Shown here piece by piece: positions 23,516 to 34,914 of a DNA stretch of 64,000 bases (within the stretch, counting starts at the first letter, position 1; the number at the start of each line of letters is the position of its first letter). The stretch spans positions 446,366,837-446,430,836 of the forward strand of contig NC_053392.1 of assembly GCF_905171765.1 (NCBI RefSeq), read 5' to 3'. The notes under the pieces were generated by a model, which saw nothing but the letters and a program-made list of their open reading frames with translations, was not told the origin of the DNA and made no database searches. This DNA comes from Bufo bufo (lineage: Eukaryota > Chordata > Amphibia > Anura > Bufonidae). A program made the position numbers and the translations under genes.

Positions 23516-23924
23516 GGTACTTTCACACTAGCGTTTTTCTTTTCCGGCATACAGTTCCGTCAAAAGGGCTCAATGCCGGAAAAGAACTGATCCGGCATAT
23601 CCCCATACATTCTGAATGGAGAGTAATCCGTTCAGGATGCATCAGGATGTCTTCAGTTCAGTCATGCTAAGTTTTTTTCTCCGGCGAAAAAAACTGGATC
23701 CGTCGAAAAGATTTCCGTTGTTTGCCTGATCGACGGCTTTTCTTTCTGCGCCTGCACAATAAAATAGGTGGAGCTGTGGGCGCAGTCTACTTCCTGTAGT
23801 CTCTTTGTTCCTGCCTGTGAGGTAGAAGGGTGGACGCCATTAGAGGAGATTATAATGTTGTTGTTTTTTTGTATCAACCATAAAGAAATATAAGCAGCTC
23901 CTATGTATTTATACATAGGAGCTG

Positions 23925-24665
23925 TAGTACATTTGTCATGCTAGGAGTAGTAGTCTTGTGGAATACTACTCTTAGCATCCACTATGTACTTGTACCACCT
24001 GTGGGGCCCTATGTACTTTTGCTTAGGGACTGCAGGTGGTGCAAGTACATAGTGGATGCTAGGGGTGGTAGTCCTGATGACTACCACTCCTAGCATCCAC
24101 TATGTATTTGCACCACATGCAGTCCCTATGTACTTTTGCATAGGGACTGCAGGTGGGGCAAGTACATAGTGGATGCTAGGGGTGGTAGTCCTGATGACTA
24201 CCACTCCTAGCATCCACTATGTATACTTGCACCACATGCAGTCCCTATGTTCTTTTGCATAGGGACTGCAGGTGGGGCAAGTACATAATGGATGCTAGGG
24301 GTGGTAGTCCTGATGACTACCACTCCTAGCATCCACTATGTATACTTGCACCACATGCAGTCCCTATGTTATTTTGCATAGGGACGGCAGGTGGGGCAAG
24401 TACATAGTGGATGCTAGGGGTGGTAGTCCTGATGACTACCACTCCAAGCATCCACTATGTACTTGCACCACATGCAGTCCCTATGTACTTTTGCATAGGG
24501 ACTGCAGGTGGTGCAAGTACATAGTGGATGCTAGGGGTGGTAGTCCTGATGACTACCACTCCTAGCATCCACTATGTACTTGCACCACATGCAGTCTCTA
24601 TGTACTTTTGCATAGGGACTGCAGGTGGTGCAAGTACATAGTGGATGCTAGGGGTAGTAGTCCTA
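23925..24665. repeat. 117-119-bp tandem array, two hairpins per unit
   Basis: agtggatgctag-type blocks recur at 24051, 24168, 24287, 24406, 24523 and 24640. Each unit contains two palindromes: one pairs ggggtggtagtcctgatga with tcatgactaccactcc-like sequence, the other pairs gcagtccctatg with catagggactgc around a tacttttg loop. The array is therefore a head-to-tail series of about twelve stem-loops, 400 bp inside the Harbinger left end. Confidence 0.93.
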
Positions 24666-26999
24666 CAACATGAATAACTCTCCTATAATTTTTTTTTCTC
24701 ATGTAGGCCAAAAAATATCCCCAGAAAATTTATATTTTGAGACAAAACCAAAGAATTTCTCTGCCCGCAAGCCCGCTAGAGCACAGGACTTTCCTGGATT
24801 TACCTCAAAACAGGCCAGCCAGACCGGCAATTTATTTAGAAAAATTTCCAAAATAATGTCCAGTAAGTATTATTTGTGTGGGTTTGTTGTATTATTAATA
24901 GTTCAAATCAAATTTTTGTTTTTGTTTTCCACAGGCACATCATCTTCAACTGAGGCCGGGAGCTCTCCTCCAAGACTACGTCGTTGACATGATTCGGTAT
25001 GCCAATTTTTGAAGCATTCTCCATTATAATATTATGACCGGAATGTAAAAATTGCATTTTCTTTATTTCACAGTCATCATCTGTGGAGGAGAGGCTTCCC
25101 GGCCAAGAGACCGCAGGAGAGGAGGAAGTTGGTGGTGGAGGACAGCAAGCGGTAATTTTTAATTTTTATCTCACAATTATGATTTGTATGTTTGTAAATT
25201 TTTCTTATTTTTACTTCTATTACAGTCAGCTCGTCCCATTGACTCCAATAGAGGTTGTCGAGCAACAGCCAGAGGAAGTCGGGGAGCACGCGGCGGTCGT
25301 GGTTGTGTGAGTATTTTCACAAAGAGTGTTTTTAATTGGAAATCTGTCAAACATGACGTTTAATTTTTTATTTTATTTTTTCTATTTTTAGGGTTCCAGA
25401 GGCTCGACCAGAACGGATGAGGAGGACGTCGCTTTTCTCTTCGACAACAAACTCCTCATTCAGATGGTGGAGGACCGACCACCATTGTGGGACCACACCG
25501 ACCGCCGCCACGCAGACCATCATGCGACCCGGCTCCTCTGGCTCGAGATCTGTGAGGCAATAGTGCCAAATTGGGACGACCTCAATGAAAGTCAACGGGA
25601 TGAGTGCCGTAAGTATACAGTATTAATTTGTATACTGCTTACGTCTGCTTTTTAGTCAAAATTTGTTTTGTGTCTGGTTGAAGTTGGTCACTGCTACCTA
25701 TAGTGAATATCAATATTTTTTTTTTATTGTTGTTGTCGCAGGTTCAAATAGTAAACCATTTTTGATGTCCTAAAAAATTAATGAATTTTAATAATTTTTT
25801 TTTTTTTCTTTTTCTTGTTGACAGGGACGACAATCCTGGTGCGGTGGCGGTCAATGAAGGACTGCTATAAGAAGGACTTTAACGAGGAGGTCAAGCGGCC
25901 GTACCGTTATGCGGCCGCATTAGGGTTCCTTAGAAGAACCCTACAGCTGTGAAGGTAAGCTCTAATGTTTATACTAATTATGAATTTTGATCTCCAGTCT
26001 ATGTGTGTGGCCCAGGTAGACTGTCATTTGACACTCTGTCCGGGACATCCACATATAGTTCTCTATTTTTTTATTAATAATTTTTTTGTTTCCTTTACAG
26101 CACATCAAGCAGTACTCGGGCGCCCGAACCTCCTCGTGAAGTCCTTCCAGGGGCTGGCGCACCGGAGGCGGTCCCGGAAGAGCCGCCCACCGCGGGTCTC
26201 TCTCGTCCCACTCCAACAGCTGGTCAGGACCTCAATGTTTCCCTACCTGTGCCCTCTGGCGACTCAACAATGGCCACAATGGCACCACTGTTTGAGGCCT
26301 TGATGCGTCGCCAGAGGACAGGTAGGAGCAGTCAGGCGCACTACGAGGATCGCACAAGGCTCATTTACGAGTCCTTGATGGGATTCACCAATAGAGTTGC
26401 CTCTTTGGAGGACACAGTGCGACGTCTGCAGGAGGGGGCTGTGCTGATGTCGCAGTTGGGTCTGGTGAATCACTATTGGTTATCGTTGCTCCCCGTGATG
26501 GAATTGTTTACGCCCGACCAGCTGTTTGAGGCCCGAAGACAGGAGGACAGTAGAGATGTCCCGAATATTTCGCCGGTGAATAGTTCCCGACGAACATAGC
26601 TTGCTCGCGTTTGCCGCGGCGGGCGAACATATGCGATGTTTGGTCCTTTCCCTATTCGTCATCATTGAGTAAACTTTGACCCTGTACCTCACAGTCAGCA
26701 GACACATTCCAGCCAATCAGCAGCAGACCCTCCCTCCCAGACCCTCCTACCTCCTTTACAGCATCCATTTTAGATTCATTCGGAAGCTGCATTCTTAGTG
26801 AGAGGAGGGACAGTGTAGCTGCTGCTGATTTAATAGGGAAATCGATAGCTAGGCTAGTGTATTCAGTGTCCACTACAGTCCTGAAGGACTCATCTGTTCT
26901 CTGCTGTAAGGACAGCACCCCAAAAAGCCCTTTTTAGGGCTAGAACATCAGTCTGCTTTTTTTTCCCGTGTAATCTAATTGCAGTTGCCTGCCTGCCAG

Positions 27000-27640
27000 C
27001 GAGTGTGTGTCAGGCTCACAGCGTATACTGTGCCCACTTGCCCAGTGCCACCACTCATATCTGGTGTCACAATAGCTTGCATTTAAAAAAAAAACAACAC
27101 TTTTTGGACTGTGAAATAATAGCAGTCATTTTCCTTCACACGTGTGCGTTTCAGGGCCTGCCAGGGCACAGTGTCACACCAGTGCAACTCATATCTGGTG
27201 TAACAGTGGTGTACATAAAAAAAACAAAAACTTTTTGGACTGTGAAATGATAGCAGTCATTTTCCTTCACACGTGTGCGTTTCAGGGCCTGCCAGGGCAC
27301 AGTGTCACACCAGTGCAACTCATATCTGGTGTAACAGTGGTGCACATTTAAAAAAAAAAAAACACTTTTTGGACTGTGAAATAATAGCAGTCATTTTCCT
27401 TCACACGTGTGCATTTCAGGGCCTGCCAGGGCACAGTGTCACACCAGTGCAACTTATATCTGGTGTAACAGTGGTGCACATTTAAAAAAAATATACAATT
27501 TTGACTGTAATAGATTGAATAGCAGCTGGTTGTCTGCAAGCGTGTGTGTGTCAGGCCTACAGCGTCTACTCTGCCAACTTCTGCCAGTGCACAGTGCCAC
27601 TCATATCTGGTGTCACAGTAGCTTGCACGCATAGTACAAC
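27000..27640 (+). repeat. ~131-bp tandem array upstream of hAT 2 gene
   Basis: Blocks with ggcctgccagggcacagtgt and catatctggtgtaacagtgg recur about every 131-134 bp (a tttttggactgtgaaat block at 27101, 27232 and 27366), four to five copies including a diverged last unit. The array stops about 20 bp before the transposase ATG at 27659. Confidence 0.93.
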
Positions 27641-27658
27641 TTAACTAATCCAAAAAAA

Positions 27659-30600
27659 ATGAAAGGCAGAGGCAGGCCACCCCGCAGGGGCTGTTGTGGT
27701 CGTGGTGCTGTGATTCCCTTTGGCCCTAGAATAATGCCCAGTGTTCAGAGGCCACGTACCCTGAACTTCAAAAGTTCTGAGGACATAGTTGACTGGCTAA
27801 CACAGGACACCCAATCTTCTACAGCTTCCGCTCGGAACCTTGATGCACCATCCTCCTCCAGCTTAGCTTCGGGCACCTATCAAGTTACCACTCGCCCGCC
27901 TGCCGCCACCACCAACATTAGCACCACAGCCGCTTCACTTGATCTGTCAGAGGAGTTATTTACACATCAGTTGGAAGAAATAACTGATGCACAACCATTA
28001 TTGCCAGAGGATGTAGATAACAGGGATATGTCTCAGTCAGGCAGCATTACACACATGGACGTACGGTGTGATGATGATGATGTTGTACCTGCTGCTGCTT
28101 CCTTTGCTGAGTTGTCAGATACAAGTGAAGCGGTTGATGATGACGATGTGTCCGTGGATGTCACGTGGGTGCCCGCTAGAAGAGAAGAAGAACAGGGGGA
28201 AAGTTCAGATGGGGAGACAGAGAGGAGGAGGAGACGAGTTGGAAGCAGGGGGAGGTCGTCGCAAGGAGCTAGTGGCACAGTCCGACAGCATGCATCGGCA
28301 CCCGGGGTCAGCCAGACAGCATGCCAATCAACGCATGCTGTTGCCACCACCAGAATGCCGTCATTGCAGAGCTCAGCAGTGTGGCATTTTTTTTGTGTGT
28401 CTGCCTCTGACAACAGCGATGCCATTTGCAACCTGTGCCAAAAGAAACTGAGTCGTGGGAAGTCCCACCTAGGTACAACTGCTTTGCGAAGGCACATGAT
28501 CGCACATCACAAACGCCTATGGGATCAACACATGAGTACAAGCAGCACACAAACTCAAAGCCGCCATCCTCCTCCTGGTCCAGCATCTTCAGCCACGTCA
28601 ACCACTGCTGTCCTCCTTGCCCCCTCTCAACCATCCGCCACTCCGTCTCTCGCCTTGAACAGTTCCTGCTCATCTGCCCACAGTCAGGTGTCTGTCAAGG
28701 ACATGTTTGAGCGTAAGAAGCCAATGTCACAAAGTCACCCCCTTGCCCGGCGTCTGACAGCTGGCTTGTCGGAACTCTTAGCCCGCCAGCTTTTACCATA
28801 CAAGCTGGTGGAGTCTGAGGCGTTCCAAAAATTTGTAGCTATTGGGACACCGCAGTGGAAGGTACCCGGCCGAAATTTCTTTGCACAAAAGGCAATCCCC
28901 AACCTGTACTCGATTGTGCAAAAGGAAGTAATGGCATGTCTGGCACACAGTGTTGGGGCAAGGGTCCATCTGACCACTGATACCTGGTCTGCAAAGCACG
29001 GTCAGGGCAGGTATATCACCTACACTGCGCATTGGGTAAACCTGCTGACGGCTGCCAAGCATGGAATGCGTGGCTCTGCAGAGGAGTTGGTGACACCGCC
29101 AAGACTTGCAGGCAGGCCTGCTGCCACCTCCTCCATCCTCTTTCATAACCTCCTCGGCTGAGTCCTCTTCTGCTGCTGCGTCTTGCTCCACATCAACGGC
29201 ACCCCCCCAGCTCCCCAGGGGCTATTCTACATCCCAGATACGGCAGTGTCACGCCGTCTTGGGATTGACTTGCCTGAAAGCAGAGAGTCACACCGGACCA
29301 GCACTCCTGTCCGCCCTGAACGCACAGGTGGATCAGTGGCTGACTCCGCACCAACTGGAGATCGGCAAAGTGATGTGTGACAACGGAAGCAATTTGTTGG
29401 CGGCATTGAATTTGGGCAAGTTGACACATGTGCCGTGCATGGCACATGTGTGTAATCTGATCGTACAACGCTTTGTGCATAAGTACCCAGGCTTACAGGA
29501 CGTCCTGAAGCAGGCCAGGAAGGTGTGTGGCCATTTCAGGCGTTCCTACACGGCCATGGCACACTTTTCAGATATCCAGCGGCGAAACAACATGCCAGTG
29601 AGGCGCTTGATTTGCGACAGCCCAACACGTTGGAATTCAACACTCCTAATGTTCGACCGCCTGCTCCAACAAGAAAAAGCCGTCAACAAGTATTTGTATG
29701 ACCGGGGTGCTAGGACAGCCTCTGCAGAGCTGGGATTTTTTTTGCCACGTTACTGGATGCTCATGTGCAATGCCTGTAGGCTCATGCGTCCTTTTGAGGA
29801 GGTGACAAACCTAGTCAGTCGCACCGAAGGCACAATCAGCGACATCATCCCATTTGTTTTCTTCCTGGAGCGTGCCCTGCGAAGAGTGCTGGATCAGGCC
29901 GTAGATGAGCGTGAAGAGGAAGAGTTGTGGTCACCATCACCACCAGAAACAGCCTTATCAGCATCGCTTGCTGGACCTGCGGCAACGCTGGAAGAGGATT
30001 GTGAGGAAGAGGAGTCAGAGGAGGAATGTCGCTTTGAGGAGGAGGAGGAGGAAGACCAACCACAACAGGCATCCCAGGGTGCTCGTTGTCACCTATATTT
30101 TACCCGTGGTGTTGTACGTGGCTGGGGGGAAGAACATACCTTCAGTGAGATCACTGAGGACGAGGAACGGGACATGAGTAGCTCGGCATCCAACCTTGTG
30201 CAAATGGGGTCTTTCATGCTGTCATGCCTGTTGAGGGACCCTTGTATAAAAAGGATGAAGGAGAACGACCTGTACTGGGTGTCCACGCTACTAGACCCCC
30301 GGTATAAGCAGAAAGTCGGAAAGGATGCAGCAGTTCCAAAATAAATTAAAAAGTATGCTTTACACAGCATATAAGGGTGATGTCACAGCCCAACGGGAAT
30401 CTAACAGGGGAAGAGGTGAAAGTAATCCTCCTCCTTCCACGACCACGCCGGCAAGGACAGGACGCTTTACAGACGTGTTGTTGATGGAGGACTTGCGGAG
30501 CTTTTTAAGTCCTACGCATCACCATAGCCCTTCGTGGTCCACCCTCAGAGAACGACTCGACCGACAGGTAGCAGACTACCTCGCCTTAACTGCAGATATT

Positions 30601-30846
30601 GACACTCTGAGGAGCGATGAACCCCTTGACTACTGGGTGTGCAGGCTTGACCTGTGGCCTGAGCTATCCCAATTTGCAATAGAACTTCTGGCCTGCCCCG
30701 CTTCAAGTGTCCTGTCAGAAAGGACCTTCAGTGCAGCAGGAGGTATTGTCGGCCTAGGTCAAAAAAGTCTAGATTACCTCACCTTTATTAAGATGAATGA
30801 GGAATGGATCCCGAAGGGACTGACAGTGGACGATACATTCGACTAA
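27659..30846 (+). pseudogene. hAT transposase with BED finger, two frameshifts
   Basis: Three frames join to a nearly full hAT transposase. Frame 1 (27659-29161): basic N-terminus (MKGRGRPPRRGCCGRG), EDIVDWLTQDTQ, acidic region, a BED zinc finger (AVWHFF, CNLCQKKL, LRRHMIAHH at about residues 242-290), and the first catalytic block HLTTDTWSAKHGQGRYI. Frame 2 (29106-30344): VMCDNGSNLL with the second Asp, VPCMAHVCNLIVQRF, TRWNSTLLMFDRL. Frame 3 (30325-30846): LLACPASSVLSERTFSAAGG, the dimerisation block, ending about 20 residues later. Shifts lie near 29100-29165 and 30325-30344. No catalytic residue I can see is lost, so it died recently or the shifts are sequence errors. Confidence 0.92.
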
Positions 30847-31574
30847 AAAAGGCCTGATGAGATGAGCTGTCTTGGGCTAAAAATGGTCCACACGCTGCTG
30901 TATTTTATCTCTGAATGCCGGATGACTTGCATGACTTATCCGCCACCAACTAGAGTTCAAGCCGCAATGTTTTAGGGCACTTTCTGCCTGGGAAACAAAC
31001 ATCAATTTTTATGCAACAATACCTAATTTTTCATGCATGTGTACATGCCTAATTTTTCTGGCCTCTGGTGCTGCACTTTGGCTTCAAAAAACTAAAAAAA
31101 AAAAAAAAGGCACATACATGTGTCAATTCCCCTTCATGATCGTTACCTTGTCGTGGTGAAGGGGCTTGCGTATCACAATGAAATGTCCACCTCTATGAGT
31201 GTGTTGGCAATGGCAATGTTGGCACACCCCAGATGATAAGGTCGTTGCTTCATTGTGAACAGACCAAAAGCGATCGGCTGGATAATTTTGCATAGAAAAA
31301 ACATTAATTTTCTTTGTGATCATGTAAGGTGATCATTAAAGCCTACTAGGCCAACAGTGGGCCCACACTGCAGAATCATTGTTTTCTGGGTCACTTAACT
31401 GTCACTGAACTACCGCAGCACGACCATAGGCTTTGTAAAACCCCCATCGCCTGCAATCTCCCAAACGTGCGCACGAGCACAGTCATAACTACACCAAGAT
31501 TGACGCATAGAGGTATAAAATTTATGTCATGAGTGTGTCAACTATTGACAACTCTTTGCGGTTGTCTAAAATCT
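30847..31574. other. hAT 2 3' non-coding region
   Basis: Follows the transposase stop. Contains a poly(A)-like run at about 31094 and a segment with gttaccttgtcgtggtgaag near 31142. No gene recognised. A loose repeat of this region with the following array is not evident. Confidence 0.5.
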
Positions 31575-32345
31575 ATTCATACACGTCCCCTGATAGGGGA
31601 CGTAACAGGGATTAAACTGATAAGAATATAACTACTTACCACACCACTCCTATCTGGTGGCACATTAGATTACACACACAGTGCCCCAAATTTGAAGTAG
31701 GAGGGCCGACCAAGCATCTTTTTCCATCTCCTGGTTCCTAAAATCGATGCCATATACACGTCCCCTGATAGGGGACGTAACAGGGATTAAACTGATAAGA
31801 ATAGAACATCATAACACACCACAACTATCTGGTGGCACATTAGATTGCACTAACAGTGCCCCACATTTGAAGTAGGAGGACCGACCAAGCATCTTTTTCC
31901 ATCTCCCCGTTCCTAAAATCAATGCCATATACACGTCCCCTGATAGGGGACGTAACAGGGATTAAACTGATAAGAATAGAACATCATAACACACCACAAC
32001 TATCTGGTGGCACATTAGATTGCACTAACAGTGCCCCACATTTGAAGTAGGAGGACCGACCAAGCATCTTTTTCCATCTCCCCGTTCCTAAAATCAATGC
32101 CATATACACGTCCCCTGATAGGGGACGTAACAGGGATTAAACTGATAAGAATAGAACATCATAACACACCACAACTATCTGGTGGCACATTAGATTGCAC
32201 GCGCGGTGCCCCAAATTTGAAGTAGGAGGACCGACCAAGCATCTTTTTCCATCTCCCTGTTCCTAAAATCGATGCCATATACACGTCCCCTGATAGGGGA
32301 CGTAACAGGGATTAAGCTGATAGGAATAGTACTACTTAACACACC
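31575..32345 (+). repeat. 175-bp tandem array, palindrome in each unit
   Basis: The palindrome acgtcccctgataggggacgt recurs at 31581, 31756, 31931, 32106 and 32281, an exact 175-bp period. Copies are very similar, so the expansion is recent or kept alike by conversion. Lies 3' of the hAT 2 gene. Confidence 0.96.
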
Positions 32346-32365
32346 TTATAATAAAGCAGAGAGAG

Positions 32366-32588
32366 GCAATGCAGAGAGAGGAGTCTGAAGAAGAGGAGTC
32401 AGAGGAGGAAGGTGGCTTTGAGGAGGTGGAAGACCAACCACAGCAGGCGTCCTAGGGGGCTTGTTGTCACCTTTCGAGGACCCTTGATGTTGTACGTGGC
32501 TGGGTGGAGGAAGAGACCTTCAATAACATCAGTGAGGACAAGGAATGGGACATGGCTAGCTTGGTATCCAACCTTGTGCAAATGTGGA
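32366..32588 (+). pseudogene. duplicated fragment of hAT 2-type transposase gene
   Basis: This stretch (gaggagtcagaggaggaagg, gttgtacgtggctgggtgg, atccaaccttgtgcaaatg) is a diverged copy of 30005-30212 within the hAT 2 gene, covering the acidic linker and following segment. It has no frame connecting to the rest. It is either an internal duplication or part of an older related element captured here. Confidence 0.85.
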
Positions 32589-32680
32589 GTTTGCGGGGAG
32601 TTTGCGTTAAACGGGGAGTTTAGTCTGTCACTGTGAAGCGGGCGTAACCCTTACACTACTTGATCGATACAACATCATAC

Positions 32681-33645
32681 TGTCACGGCTGAGGATGGGG
32701 AAAACCCTCAGCCGTGCGGTATCAGAAGATGGATGGTCAGAGCATGGCCAGGAATAAGGGAGAAGGTCACCTCCTACACATCCCTAATTCTGACCCTGTC
32801 TCCTAGCAATATGAGCCGACCCTGATGGTGGGAGGGCTCATACACTGGAACCTGATATTCCTGCTCGCCCTCAGGGTGGCCCTGGACTAGGAGCTGGGTA
32901 GACAGCCCGTTCCTCCTGGACACGGAGGAACAGGAGTCTAAAGTGGCCAAGCTACATAGAAAGGGGGGACATGAACAGACATATGGCAGTGACAGGTAAG
33001 TGAGACTAGTACCACACTTACCTGCCACAGACACACCACCTGGAACCCACGTGCAAGTGCTGCTGTCCACAAACAACACAAAGGACACTGCACACACAGA
33101 CATCACACGGGAACCCAGGAAACCATATACTGCAATAAACAAAGACCAAACAAACATCTACTAAACACCATACATAAACTTAACAAGATTTATGACCACA
33201 AGGGTGGCTCTCAGTGGCAGATGGTATAAACCAGGAGGGTGCCTCCAGCTTAAAAACAAGGCTGGAGTACCTCTCAGCTTCACGTCCCCACTGAGGCTAA
33301 ATAGCCCATGTAGCCACACCCACACAGACACACCCAGTGTTCACACACACAGAAGGGAATTAACCCTTCTCACACCAGGGAAGGGAAAACAACAACTTAA
33401 AGGGGAAGTGCACACCGATAAAAGGCACACCTATAAAGAGAGATTGCCAGGTGCAACCGCATGCCTACTGCAGCAAGCTGCCTAGCACTGCTCAGGCTGC
33501 TCTGCTGCCACATACACAATGTTGCCAGTGGCAACCACAGGTGAGGCAACATACTATAGCCCTCACCTGTGATTGACAACAACACCAAGACCGCAGGCAA
33601 CTGCATGCGGTGACAGGAGTCACGACCATGACTATGGCCGTGACA
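32681..33645. repeat. solo LTR 1 (965 bp) with 5-bp target duplication
   Basis: Starts tgtcacggctgagg and ends tatggccgtgaca, so TG...CA with an inverted end tgtcacggc/gccgtgaca. Flanked by catac on both sides (32676-32680, 33646-33650). No internal retroviral gene. This is what recombination between two LTRs of a Ty3/gypsy-type element leaves. It interrupts the hAT 2 right subterminal region, which resumes at 33651. Confidence 0.9.
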
Positions 33646-34408
33646 CATACCTGATGTTTTAAAGCACGTTATTCCAAACAATTTAGGAGTGTTAGGTGAT
33701 TTATGCCCTTTATAGATTAAAACCAGACTCTGCATCAACTATGTAATTTTCCATGGGAGTTTTGCCATGGATCCCCCTCCGGCATGCCACAGTCCAGGTG
33801 TTAGTATCCTTGAAACAACTTTTCCATCACTATTGAGGCCAGAAAGAGTCCCTGTGGGTTTTAAAATTCGCCTGCCTATTGAAGTCTATGGCGGTTCGCC
33901 CGTTCGCGAACATTTGCGAAAATTTTATGTTTGCGATATCTCTAGTGGACAGTGTCTTGTGGCAAGTATAGCACCGCCCCACATCCTATCCCCCATCCAT
34001 GCCCTATCCCCTATCTCAACCTCAACAACCCCCTTCCCAAACTACCTACCCCCCTTCCCAAACTCCTCATTCCCCTTCCCAACCTCCTCAGCCCCCATCC
34101 CAGCCTCCCCATCCCCATTCCCAATCCACCGAGCACTTTACTCAACAGTTTTCTCCTCCTCCTCCTCATTACTTTCCTGCAACCAGTTTCAACACTCCCT
34201 CTACTCTTGCTCGGTCAACTCCTTCTCCTGCCCCCTCCCCTCCAGATTGCATACTCCCTCTGTCGTACTTGCCCCAACACACACTTATATGTCCACAGGG
34301 GCACAAGAACAGGACCGAGGGGGACCAAACCGTGTTCTGCCCTCCACCACCCACCCTTCTACTCCAACTGGGCCTACATACAGGCATTTGTAGCCTTTCT
34401 TTATATTA

Positions 34409-34914
34409 AGTTTCTATTTATACTATTTTAAAAAAAAATCTATTTTGAAATAAAATATATTTGTTTTGGAAAATTTGTTTTGTATTTTTTTAAAACAATG
34501 TTTTAAAAAATTTTACATCTCACATCGCTTTTGAAGCAACCAATACTTGGGTTGCTCCACTAGCGATAGGAGATAACTTATAGTGTAGGTAGAACAGGCC
34601 TTAACAAATTTTCCAGCGCCAGTGGAGCGACACAAGTATGTGTCGCTCCTCTGGCTTGGGGAGATTGAACATTAGTGTCGATAACAAGCCGGACATAATA
34701 ACCCAGCGCCAGTGGAGCGACGCAAGAATGTGTTGCTCCTCAAGCGTGGGGACTTAAATATAGTAAAAAAACATGACAAGTACGTTGATAAACAATATTT
34801 ATTGAACAAAAAATTCAATATACAACAATACACCACACTGTAACCACCAACAAACAGGCAAACAAACAGAACTTAACGGTTCTTTTCAAATTAATCACAA
34901 AATGTTTATATAAA
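34409..34914. other. spacer between convergent Harbinger 2 genes
   Basis: AT-rich start with aataaa (about 34450) fitting the end of the plus-strand gene. Two diverged copies of a block with cagcgccagtggagcgac lie near 34614 and 34704, about 90 bp apart. No gene. Confidence 0.5.

Larger units (their letters stand above)
26551..33944 (+). mobile_element. hAT element 2, 7.4 kb, with 8-bp target duplication
   Basis: Left end tagagatgtcccgaat, right end gcgatatctcta. Flanks gaggacag (26543-26550) and gtggacag (33945-33952) match at seven of eight bases, the hAT duplication length. In order it holds a 131-bp array, a near-complete transposase gene, a 175-bp array, a duplicated fragment of a related transposase gene, and a solo LTR. 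It disrupts the last exon of the Harbinger Myb/MADF gene. Confidence 0.93.
24856..34408 (+). pseudogene. Harbinger 2 Myb/MADF-like gene, multi-exon, split by hAT 2
   Basis: Exons with canonical GT/AG borders: 24856-24862 (ATG TCC A), 24935-24996, 25074-25151, 25226-25306, 25392-25608, 25825-25954 and 26101 onward. The 25392 and 25825 exons encode a MADF/Myb-SANT-like DNA-binding domain (LLWLEICEAIVPNWDDL, VRWRSMKDCYKKDF, YRYAAALGFLRRTL). The last exon was cut by hAT 2 at 26550/33945; beyond it a Ser/Pro/Gln-rich stretch resumes (SQPPQPPSQPPHPHSQS) to about 34408. A TGA near 24987 (after RLRR, probably from CGA) and a tga near 25950 add to the damage. In autonomous Harbinger elements this protein brings the transposase to the ends. 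Confidence 0.75.

Noticed and set aside
23925..24665. Possible CRISPR array
   Set aside because: Regular repeats exist, but there are no unique spacers; the whole unit is repeated and each unit is palindromic, within a eukaryotic transposon.
31130..31340. Possible structured RNA gene around gttaccttgtcgtggtgaag
   Set aside because: It looks conserved, but I could not fold it into a tRNA or name a known RNA; left as hAT 2 non-coding sequence.
33767..34431. Pro/Ser-rich frames of 136-208 codons
   Set aside because: The part before 33945 is hAT 2 terminus and the rest is the tail of the Harbinger Myb gene; the overlapping frames are by-products of CCC/TCC-rich sequence.
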